Source: Chloroflexota bacterium
GTDB lineage: Bacteria; Chloroflexota; Limnocylindria; Limnocylindrales; CSP1-4
NCBI GenBank assembly: GCA_003158495.1
Contig: PMJT01000230.1
Coordinates: 1 to 5,152, forward strand
Length of the DNA: 5,152 bases
Reading direction: 5' to 3'
Both the position numbers and the translations under genes were made by a program. Shown here one piece after another: positions 1 to 5,152 of the stretch (its first letter is position 1; each line of letters opens with the position of its first letter). The notes under the pieces were generated by a model that was given only the letters and a program-made list of their open reading frames with translations, did not search any database and was not told where the DNA came from.

Positions 1-11
1 TTCGCGGCCGT

Positions 12-48
12 GGGCCCGTAGCTCGACGGTTGAGCGGAGGGCTCTTGA
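12..48 (+). pseudogene. tRNA-Lys-like 5' half (degenerate or truncated tRNA)
   Basis: This stretch aligns without gaps to the 5' half of the intact tRNA-Lys at 154-190, with 30 of 37 bases identical by my count. It contains an acceptor 5' strand (12-18), the TA at 19-20, a D arm with a perfect 4-bp GCTC/GAGC stem and a GG-containing loop, and an anticodon-loop-like CTCTTGA (42-48) that would give anticodon CTT. Similarity stops just after the anticodon loop. Only three of five anticodon-stem pairs can form (37-41 with 49-53), and no T arm with a TTCRA loop or matching CCA end follows. It is therefore not a functional tRNA. It could be a decayed tandem duplicate, a recombination or integration scar, or sequence kept only for the promoter that overlaps it. 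Confidence 0.6.
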
Positions 49-72
49 CACCCACATGGGTCTACTTAACAT
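45..72 (+). promoter_or_regulatory. Sigma70-type promoter, TTGACA / TAACAT
   Basis: A perfect -35 hexamer TTGACA (45-50) is followed after 16 bases by TAACAT (67-72), a 4-of-6 match to the -10 consensus. Transcription would start near position 79 and run through the 77-97 inverted repeat into the tRNA-Lys gene, so it may serve as a distal tRNA promoter. The -35 box lies in the anticodon-loop region of the tRNA-like half-copy; the intact tRNA has CTTAAG-type sequence there instead. The call rests on motif match only. Confidence 0.5.
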
Positions 73-76
73 TCCC

Positions 77-97
77 TGGCCCGATGGATTCGGGCCA
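77..97. repeat. Perfect 8-bp inverted repeat with 5-base loop
   Basis: TGGCCCGA (77-84) and TCGGGCCA (90-97) are exact reverse complements separated by TGGAT. No T-run follows, so it is not a canonical intrinsic terminator. It sits at the predicted start of transcription of the 45-72 promoter, where it could be an operator or a 5' hairpin on the tRNA precursor. GGCCCG also resembles acceptor-stem sequence of the upstream tRNA-like copy, but the two do not combine into a cloverleaf. Confidence 0.5.
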
Positions 98-133
98 AAT
101 CGTGGAGGGGATACGCGTCGGGTCCGCCTTCGC

Positions 134-139
134 TACAAT
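134..139 (+). promoter_or_regulatory. Probable -10 element of tRNA-Lys promoter
   Basis: TACAAT is a 5-of-6 match to the -10 consensus and ends 14 bases before the mature 5' end of the tRNA, a normal distance for a short tRNA leader. No good -35 hexamer lies 16-18 bases upstream (around 110-117), so the promoter may be activator-dependent or weak. Confidence 0.45.
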
Positions 140-153
140 CCCTCCGCGCACGT

Positions 154-228
154 GGGCCGGTAGCTCAACGGTAGAGCAGGGGCCTCTTAAGCCCAAGGTT
201 GAGGGTTCGAGCCCCTCCCGGCTCACCA
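154..228 (+). tRNA. tRNA-Lys(CTT)
   Basis: This 75-base sequence folds into a full cloverleaf. The 7-bp acceptor stem (154-160 with 218-224) has one G-U pair. The D stem is GCTC/GAGC with a GG-containing loop. The anticodon stem (179-183 with 191-195) encloses loop CTCTTAA, with anticodon CTT at 186-188 after the invariant T at 185. A 5-base variable region and a T arm with stem GAGGG/CCCTC and loop TTCGAGC follow. The discriminator base is A225 and CCA is encoded at 226-228. Anticodon CTT reads lysine codon AAG, the expected major Lys codon in a high-GC genome. The outermost anticodon-stem pair (179/195) is a G-A mismatch, which is tolerable at position 27-43. It is flanked by a -10 element upstream and a terminator downstream, consistent with a monocistronic tRNA gene. 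Confidence 0.95.
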
Positions 229-244
229 AATCACGTGCATAACG

Positions 245-276
245 AAGCCCCTTCCGGGTTACCGGGAGGGGCTTTT
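245..276 (+). terminator. Intrinsic terminator of tRNA-Lys
   Basis: The stem AAGCCCCTTCCGG (245-257) pairs with 262-274 through a GTTA loop, with one G-T wobble, and the T-run is 273-276. It lies 17 bases after the tRNA CCA end. On the minus strand the hairpin is equally strong but is followed only by a broken T stretch, so it may act weakly as a terminator for the convergent diguanylate cyclase gene, whose stop codon is about 105 bases away. The gap 277-381 holds no other recognisable feature. Confidence 0.9.
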
Positions 277-381
277 GCGATGGTGCCGAACGGGTATGGG
301 CCGAACCTTGACCGGACTTTGGGGTATCTCATATCCGTTCTGGATGCGCTCGATTGCCCCGCCGGGTGCCCGCGTCGCCCT

Positions 382-1302
382 TCAGAGCGCCGCGGCGATC
401 TCCACGCGGTTACGGCCGGCGTGCTTGGCCGCGTACATGGCGGCGTCGGCGCGGGAAAAGAGCGACTCGGCGGTGTCATCGGAGAGCGCGAGGGCCCCGC
501 CGACCGAGACGTGGACCTTTACCCGGACGCCGTCGAAGCGGGTCTCGGACTGGGCCACGAGGGCGCGCAGCCGCTCCGCGGTCTCGATCAGGCCGGCCTC
601 GTCCGACGCCTCGACCAGGACCGCGAATTCCTCGCCACCCCAACGAGCAACCACGTCGCCTGCGCGCGTGGCTCCGTGGACCGTGGCCGCCACGCCGGCC
701 AGGACGCGGTCGCCGAACTTGTGCCCGTGCTTGTCGTTGACCACCTTGAAGTGGTCGATGTCCACGATCAGCAGGCCGAACTGCCAGCCGTACCGGGACA
801 GGTTCTCGATCCGGCCTGCCAGCGCGGCGTCGAACAGGCGGCGGTTGGGCAACCCGGTCAGATCGTCCGTGAGAGCGTCGCGTCGAGCGCGATCGGCATC
901 CTCCACGGCCCTAAGGACGGCCGAGTCGTCCGAGAACACTTCCACTGCGCCAACGATCTCGCCCTCAGTGTCGCGGACCGGCGAGGTCCTGACGCGAACG
1001 GGCTTGCGGTATCCCTCTGCGTGGCGGAGCCAGACCGAGACTTCGCGCGGCTGGCCGTCGCGCATCGTCGCCGCCAACGGGCAGATGGTGTGGCAGAGCG
1101 AGTTGCCCTCGGCGTCTACGTGATCGAGGATGTTGTCGAAGCAGCGATGGCCGACGACATCTTCCGAGGAGTAGCCCGTGATCCGCTCGGCACCGTGGTT
1201 CCAGTAGTTGATCTTGCGGCCGGGGTCGACGTAGTACACGCCGTCGGCAAGGTTGTCGACGATGGACTTGTGAAACTCGTTGTCGAACTGGTCGGGAAGC
1301 AT
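382..1302 (-). CDS. PAS-GGDEF diguanylate cyclase
   Basis: Encodes a 306-residue protein predicted to condense two GTP into the second messenger c-di-GMP. An N-terminal PAS domain spans about residues 10-125, followed by a short helical linker and a GGDEF domain at about 140-306. Visible motifs are DDLTGLPNRR (146-155) at the domain start, metal- and substrate-binding DIDHFK (181-186), the active site RWGGEEF with GGEEF at 222-226, and an RxxD inhibitory I-site RAGD (213-216) five residues before GGEEF. The enzyme therefore looks active and product-inhibited. There is no signal peptide or membrane segment, so it is likely cytosolic. The PAS domain carries Cys54, Cys70 and Cys74 in a C-x15-C-x3-CPL arrangement, possible cofactor or redox ligands. 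ATG at 1302 is chosen over the in-frame ATG at 1473 because GGAG lies 8 bases upstream. Also, the extra 57 codons read as low-complexity Ala/Arg sequence and include a TCA codon absent from the gene. It is transcribed divergently from the GH94 genes. The sensed ligand and output are unknown. Confidence 0.93.
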   Translation of the reverse strand: MLPDQFDNEFHKSIVDNLADGVYYVDPGRKINYWNHGAERITGYSSEDVVGHRCFDNILDHVDAEGNSLCHTICPLAATMRDGQPREVSVWLRHAEGYRKPVRVRTSPVRDTEGEIVGAVEVFSDDSAVLRAVEDADRARRDALTDDLTGLPNRRLFDAALAGRIENLSRYGWQFGLLIVDIDHFKVVNDKHGHKFGDRVLAGVAATVHGATRAGDVVARWGGEEFAVLVEASDEAGLIETAERLRALVAQSETRFDGVRVKVHVSVGGALALSDDTAESLFSRADAAMYAAKHAGRNRVEIAAAL

Positions 1303-1310
1303 TGGGCAGG

Positions 1311-1314
1311 CTCC
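1311..1314 (-). promoter_or_regulatory. Ribosome binding site deciding the diguanylate cyclase start
   Basis: GGAG on the minus strand lies 8 bases before the ATG at 1302-1300. This supports that start rather than the upstream ATG at 1473, which would add a low-complexity extension ahead of the PAS domain. Confidence 0.6.
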
Positions 1315-1570
1315 GGCGGCCGCGCGTGACGCACGCAGTTCGGACGCTCGGGCCAATGTACTCCTACGCCGAGCGCCAGCCGGAGCGGTATCCAGGCAAC
1401 CGCCTGACGCAACCGACCGTCCTGCGCCGGCGCGGGCCGGAATGGTAATGTCCTTCCGCGCGCCGAACTCCATGTGTTCGGCCGCATCTCAGGTCAACTA
1501 TCGACCGATCGGCGCCGCGTTTCGAGACAATCATCGGGCGTGGGCTCTCACCGACAGCAGCGGGCATCCC

Positions 1571-1577
1571 AGAGGAG
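1571..1577 (+). promoter_or_regulatory. Ribosome binding site deciding the GTG start of the first GH94 gene
   Basis: AGAGGAG is a strong anti-16S match ending four bases before GTG at 1582 (five bases counting from AGAGGA). It fixes the start at GTG rather than at the in-frame GTG at 1474. Confidence 0.75.
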
Positions 1578-1581
1578 AGTC

Positions 1582-4032
1582 GTGCGTTACGGGCATTTTG
1601 ACGATGAGGGGCGCGAGTACGTCATTACCCGACCCGACACTCCGCTGCCGTGGATCAACTACCTGGGCAGCGAGGCCTACTTCGGGATCATCTCGAACAC
1701 GGCCGGCGGCTACTCCTTCTACCGTGACGCCCGCCTTCGCCGCCTGACCCGTTACCGCTACAACAACGCGCCGCTGGACCTGGGCGGCCGTTACGTGTAC
1801 CTGCGTGACGACGAGTCGGGCGAGTACTTCAGCCCGAGCTGGCAGCCCACCCAGCGCGAGGTCGACGATTACAGCTGCCGCCACGGCCTCGGCTACTCGA
1901 TCATCGGCTCGAGCTACAAGGGCATCCGCGGCGAGACGCTCTACTTCGTGCCGCTCGGCGAGAACCTCGAGATCTGGCGGATCCGCGTCACCAACGAGCG
2001 CAAGACGCAGGCAAAGATCTCGCTGTTTGACTCGATCGAGTTCTGCCTCTGGGAGGCCCTGGAAGACAACACGAACTTCCAGCGCAACTACTCCACCGGC
2101 CAGGTCGAGGTCGAGGACGGCGTCATCTACCACAAGACCGAGTACCGGGAACGGCGAGACCACTTCGCGTTCTTCGCCTGCTCGTCGCCGCTGGCCGGCT
2201 TCGAGACCCAGCGCGATGCATTCCTCGGCGACTACCGCGGCTGGGACCGGCCGATCGCCGTCGAGACCGGCAAGGCATCCGATTCGATCGCCCACGGCTG
2301 GCAGCCGATGGGGGCCCACCACGTGAGGCTGGACCTCGGGCCCGGCGAGACGAAAGAAGTCATCGTTCTGCTGGGCTACCAGGAGAACCCGAAGGACGAC
2401 AAGTTCGATCCGGCCGGCTCCCAGACGATCAACAAGAAGCGGGTCAAGCCCGTCATCGCCCGGTACCTGCAGTCTGCCGTAGTCGAAAAGGCGTTCACGG
2501 ACCTGCGCGACTACTGGACGCACATGCTCGGCATCCTGCAAGTGAAGACCGGCAGCGAGCACGTGGACCGGATGGTCAATATCTGGAACGCGTACCAGTG
2601 CATGGTCACGTTCAACATGTCGCGCTCCGCGTCCGGTTTCGAGTCTGGCATCGGCCGGGGCATGGGCTTTCGCGACTCCAACCAGGACCTGCTCGGCTTC
2701 GTCCACATGGTCCCGACCCGCGCCCGCGAGCGGATCCTGGATATCGCCGCGACCCAGCTGCCCAGCGGCGGCGCCTACCACCAGTACCAGCCGCTGACCA
2801 AGCGCGGCAACAACGATGTCGGCGGCGGCTTCAACGACGACCCGGCCTGGCTGGTTCTGGGCGTGGCCGCATATCTCAAGGAAACCGGCGACACATCGAT
2901 CCTCGATGAGCCAGTCCCGTACGACAACAAACCGGACACCGAGACGCCGCTCTACGAACACCTCAAGCGATCGATCCAGTACACCCTCGATCGCATCGGG
3001 CCGCACGGGCTGCCACTCATTGGCCGGGCCGATTGGAACGACTGTCTGAACCTCAACTGCTTCTCCGAGACTCCGGGCGAGTCGTTCCAGACCACGGAGA
3101 ACAAGGAGGGCGGCGTCGCCGAATCCGTCTTCATCGGCGGGCTGTTCGTGCTCGCGGCCGACGAGATGGCGGCCATCGCCGGACGCCATGGCGACGCGGC
3201 CGAGGTCAAGCTGGCCACCGATGCTTCGGCGTCGATGACGAAGATCGTCGAAACGGCCGGTTGGGACGGCAGCTGGTTCCGCCGCGCCTACGACTTCTTC
3301 GGCCGCGTGGTCGGCTCGGACGAGTGCCCGGAAGGGAAGATCTTCATCGAGCCGCAGGGCATGTGCATCGTGGCCGGCATCGGCCTGGAGAACGGCATGG
3401 CCGAGAAGGCGCTGGCGTCGGTCGCCGAGCGGCTCGCCACGCCGCACGGCATCGTCCTGAACAGCCCCGCCTTCACTTACTACCACCTGGAATTGGGCGA
3501 GATCTCCACGTACCCGGAGGGCTACAAGGAGAACGCGGGCATCTTCTGCCACACGAACCCGTGGATCATGATCGCGGAGGCCATGGCCGATCATCCCGAC
3601 AAGGCCCTGGACTACTACATGCGGATCAACCCATCGGCTCGCGAGGCGATCTCGGACATCCACCGCTGCGAGCCCTACGTCTACGCCCAGATGATCGCCG
3701 GCAAGGACGCCCCGACTCATGGCGAGGCCAAGAACTCGTGGTTGAGCGGCACCGCGGCCTGGAACTTCGTGGCCATCAGCCAGTGGATCCTGGGCATCCG
3801 CGCCGAGTACGACGGCCTGCGCATCGACCCGGCCCTGCCGGCCGACTGGGATGGCTTCTCGGTGACGCGTCGGTTCCGCGGGGCCAAATACGACATCAGT
3901 GTCCACAAGGAGAAGGGCGCGGTCGGCCGCGTCACGCGGCTGACTGTCGACGGCCGCGCGGTCCCGGGCAACCTGCTGCCCGCTCCCACCCCGCCCGGCC
4001 AGTCGTTCGTCGTCGAAGCTTTCGTCGAGTAG
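1582..4032 (+). CDS. Cellobiose phosphorylase (GH94)
   Basis: Encodes an 816-residue GH94 enzyme predicted to phosphorolyse cellobiose to alpha-glucose 1-phosphate and glucose in the cytosol; no signal peptide is visible. Its length and motifs match Cellulomonas and Clostridium cellobiose phosphorylases as I recall them. The N-terminus (YGHFDD, REYVITRPDTPLPW, INYLG) lines up with their first residues, supporting GTG at 1582. The N-terminal beta-sandwich domain spans about residues 1-280 and holds the acceptor-site pair Gln167-Arg168. A linker leads to an (alpha/alpha)6 barrel carrying GIGRGMGFRDSNQD (Arg359, Asp365; donor site), GRADWNDCLN with Trp485 and catalytic acid Asp487 (Asp490 in the Cellulomonas gilvus enzyme), GYKENAGIFCHTNPW (Lys649, Glu650 and phosphate-site His657) and WLSGTAAWNF (Thr724). 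A C-terminal beta domain follows. All expected catalytic and binding residues are present, so it should be active. The enzyme class normally works as a homodimer. The next gene is a paralogue 86 bases downstream on the same strand, probably co-transcribed. Confidence 0.95.
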   Translation: MRYGHFDDEGREYVITRPDTPLPWINYLGSEAYFGIISNTAGGYSFYRDARLRRLTRYRYNNAPLDLGGRYVYLRDDESGEYFSPSWQPTQREVDDYSCRHGLGYSIIGSSYKGIRGETLYFVPLGENLEIWRIRVTNERKTQAKISLFDSIEFCLWEALEDNTNFQRNYSTGQVEVEDGVIYHKTEYRERRDHFAFFACSSPLAGFETQRDAFLGDYRGWDRPIAVETGKASDSIAHGWQPMGAHHVRLDLGPGETKEVIVLLGYQENPKDDKFDPAGSQTINKKRVKPVIARYLQSAVVEKAFTDLRDYWTHMLGILQVKTGSEHVDRMVNIWNAYQCMVTFNMSRSASGFESGIGRGMGFRDSNQDLLGFVHMVPTRARERILDIAATQLPSGGAYHQYQPLTKRGNNDVGGGFNDDPAWLVLGVAAYLKETGDTSILDEPVPYDNKPDTETPLYEHLKRSIQYTLDRIGPHGLPLIGRADWNDCLNLNCFSETPGESFQTTENKEGGVAESVFIGGLFVLAADEMAAIAGRHGDAAEVKLATDASASMTKIVETAGWDGSWFRRAYDFFGRVVGSDECPEGKIFIEPQGMCIVAGIGLENGMAEKALASVAERLATPHGIVLNSPAFTYYHLELGEISTYPEGYKENAGIFCHTNPWIMIAEAMADHPDKALDYYMRINPSAREAISDIHRCEPYVYAQMIAGKDAPTHGEAKNSWLSGTAAWNFVAISQWILGIRAEYDGLRIDPALPADWDGFSVTRRFRGAKYDISVHKEKGAVGRVTRLTVDGRAVPGNLLPAPTPPGQSFVVEAFVE

Positions 4033-4118
4033 CTCGCCCGTCCGGTAGCATTCGCGTCGCGTCCAATATCGACAGCGCTCGGTCCCGTTCACTCGGCCGG
4101 CTGGGAGTTTCCTTTTCG
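4033..4118 (+). other. Short spacer between the two GH94 genes
   Basis: These 86 bases contain no convincing terminator hairpin and no strong promoter, which favours co-transcription of the two phosphorylase genes. The only site seen is GGGAG at 4103-4107, a ribosome binding site 11 bases before the ATG of the second gene, slightly further away than usual. Confidence 0.5.
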
Positions 4119-5152
4119 ATGACTGATGTCAAGGCTCGACCGGGCGCCAACGCCTACGGATACTTCGATGAAGCCGCGCGCGAGTACGTCATAACAAGGC
4201 CGGACACGCCCACGCCGTGGCTCAACTACATCGGCGAGGGCCGGTATGGCGGCATCGTCTCCAACACCGGCGGCGGCTTCTCGTTCGATCGCGACCCGCG
4301 CAACCGGCGCGTCAGCCGCTACCGCTACAACGCCATCCCGGTCGACCAGCCCGGCCGGTACGTGTACCTGCGCGACCAGGAGACGGGCGAGTTCTGGAGC
4401 CCCACGGCCCGGCCCACCCGGGTCGAACTCGACTCGTATGAGTGCCGGCACGGCACGGCCTACACTCGCATCTCGGGATCGTTCGAAGGAATCGCGGCCG
4501 AGATGCTGTACTTCGTGCCGCTGAGCCCGATGGATGAACCGGTTCCCTGCGAGCTGTGGGTCCTGAAGGTTCGCAACGCGGGTTCCACGCCGCGCAAGCT
4601 GCGCTCGTTCAGCTACGTCGAGTTCAGCTTTGCCGACGCCATCAACGACCTGACGAACCTGGACTGGGCCCAGCACATCGTGTTCAGCAGCTGCGATAGC
4701 GGCGTCATCCGGGTCGGGACCAAGTTCAATCCGCTCACTTACTTCTTCGCCAGCAGTGAGGCTCCGTCCGGATACACCTGCGACCGCGAGGACTTCGTTG
4801 GCCGCGGGCGAGACCTGGCGGACCCGATCGTTGTGGAGACGGGCATTCCCTCCAACGCGCCGTCGCCGCGCGGCAACAGCGTGGGTTCGTTGACCCACGA
4901 CCTGGACCTCGCACCCGGCGAGGAGCGGCAGATCGTGTTCATCATGGGCGCCACCGAGCGCGCCGCCGAGATCGGCCGCGTGGTGGCTCGCTACTCCCAG
5001 CCCGCCGAGGTCAGGTCCGCCTTCCAGGCCCTGCTCGACGACTGGGACGCGTACCTGTCGCGCTTCACGGTGGAGACGCCGGACGCCGACACGAACGCGA
5101 TGATCAACTTCTGGAACCAGGTCCAGTGCCGCACCACGCTGTACTGGTCGCG
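4119..5152 (+). CDS. Second GH94 phosphorylase, divergent cellobiose phosphorylase paralogue (3' end outside window)
   Basis: The window holds the first 344 codons; the frame is open to the edge, so this is a partial view and not a truncation. The protein begins with about ten extra residues, then YGYFDE, REYVITRPDTPTPW, LNYIG, SNTGGG, RYRYN and GRYVYLRD. It follows the preceding enzyme through the whole N-terminal beta-sandwich domain into the linker and ends at WNQVQC just before the catalytic barrel. It is therefore a GH94 glycoside phosphorylase, predicted to release glucose 1-phosphate from a beta-glucoside. Specificity differs from its neighbour: the acceptor-site Gln-Arg pair of cellobiose phosphorylase is replaced by Asp182-Trp183, and the HKTEYRERRDH segment by an unrelated GTKFNPLTYF segment. 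Cellobionic acid, laminaribiose or another beta-glucobiose-type substrate is possible; I cannot choose. The catalytic Asp lies beyond the window. ATG at 4119 is preceded by GGGAG at 4103-4107, and there is no better in-frame start upstream. Confidence 0.88.
   Translation, partial: MTDVKARPGANAYGYFDEAAREYVITRPDTPTPWLNYIGEGRYGGIVSNTGGGFSFDRDPRNRRVSRYRYNAIPVDQPGRYVYLRDQETGEFWSPTARPTRVELDSYECRHGTAYTRISGSFEGIAAEMLYFVPLSPMDEPVPCELWVLKVRNAGSTPRKLRSFSYVEFSFADAINDLTNLDWAQHIVFSSCDSGVIRVGTKFNPLTYFFASSEAPSGYTCDREDFVGRGRDLADPIVVETGIPSNAPSPRGNSVGSLTHDLDLAPGEERQIVFIMGATERAAEIGRVVARYSQPAEVRSAFQALLDDWDAYLSRFTVETPDADTNAMINFWNQVQCRTTLYWS

Larger units (their letters stand above)
1303..1581. promoter_or_regulatory. 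Divergent intergenic region between diguanylate cyclase and GH94 genes
   Basis: This 279-base region must hold the promoters for both divergent genes, but none is clear. On the plus strand GACAAT (1526-1531), preceded after 19 bases by TCGACC (1501-1506), is a weak candidate for the GH94 promoter. On the minus strand TACATT (1360 to 1355) and TACCAT (1447 to 1442) are possible -10 boxes without good -35 partners. An 8-base palindrome CCGATCGG lies at 1505-1512 inside the candidate GH94 promoter and could be an operator core, but such short palindromes are common in GC-rich DNA. Both flanking reading frames can be extended into this region; codon content argues that the extensions are not translated. 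Confidence 0.4.

Noticed and set aside
12..97. A complete, unusual or intron-containing tRNA from 12 to about 97, using CGGGCC at 91-96 as acceptor 3' strand
   Set aside because: No T arm with a TTCRA-type loop can be formed between, the anticodon stem is broken, and the interval is too short for a group I intron. The CGGGCC is better explained as the arm of the 77-97 hairpin.
30..242. 70-codon frame across the promoter and tRNA region
   Set aside because: It spans the whole tRNA-Lys and the inverted repeat and has no homology-like features.
277..381. Possible terminator or small RNA in the gap after the diguanylate cyclase stop
   Set aside because: I found no stem followed by a T-run on the minus strand and no promoter-like element. 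The gap is unassigned.
199..1329. 376-codon plus-strand frame opposite the diguanylate cyclase, starting inside the tRNA
   Set aside because: It is also codon-register antisense to the PAS-GGDEF gene. It begins within the tRNA T arm, runs through the terminator and has no recognisable domain.
1505..1512. CCGATCGG palindrome as a LacI/CelR-type operator
   Set aside because: It is only 8 bases with no extended symmetry, such palindromes are frequent in GC-rich DNA, and no regulator gene is in the window.
1531..4092. 853-codon antisense frame covering the whole first GH94 gene
   Set aside because: Its codons are in exact register with the sense codons, so its openness simply reflects the absence of TTA, CTA and TCA sense codons. 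The product (Val/Leu/Arg/Ala/Asp-rich) resembles no family and the GH94 frame is unmistakable.
4089..4898. 269-codon minus-strand frame opposite the second GH94 gene
   Set aside because: It is register-aligned antisense of a clear GH94 coding sequence, for the same codon-usage reason.

Overview
The window is a high-GC bacterial chromosomal segment. Its three protein genes use essentially no TTA, CTA or TCA codons, and all have Shine-Dalgarno-type leaders. The sequence does not fix the phylum: a high-GC Gram-positive, Chloroflexota-like or proteobacterial host would all fit. Nothing here indicates a phage, plasmid or active mobile element.

Layout. Positions 1-276 are an RNA-gene block: a degenerate 5' half of a tRNA-Lys-like sequence (12-48), a near-consensus sigma70-type promoter overlapping its anticodon-loop region (45-72), a perfect inverted repeat (77-97), a -10 element (134-139), an intact tRNA-Lys(CTT) with encoded CCA (154-228) and a strong intrinsic terminator (245-276). 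Positions 277-381 are a 105-base gap with nothing recognisable. Positions 382-1302 (minus strand) encode a PAS-GGDEF diguanylate cyclase with an intact GGEEF active site and RxxD inhibitory site. Positions 1303-1581 are a divergent intergenic region. Positions 1582-4032 (plus strand) encode a complete GH94 cellobiose phosphorylase starting at GTG. After an 86-base gap, 4119 to the window end encodes the N-terminal 344 residues of a second, diverged GH94 phosphorylase, cut by the window edge.

How the genes fit together. The two GH94 genes form a likely co-directional pair for intracellular phosphorolysis of beta-glucosyl disaccharides, giving glucose 1-phosphate without spending ATP. The first matches the cellobiose phosphorylase pattern at the catalytic, donor-site and acceptor-site residues that can be compared from memory. 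The second has lost the acceptor-site Gln-Arg pair and probably acts on a different acceptor. The divergent diguanylate cyclase is a signalling enzyme; a link to beta-glucan metabolism is speculation from position only. No transporter, transcription factor or secreted cellulase lies in the window.

The most unusual items are the tRNA-Lys half-copy carrying a promoter, and the acceptor-site divergence between the two GH94 paralogues. I see no clear evidence of a wholly new biological system.
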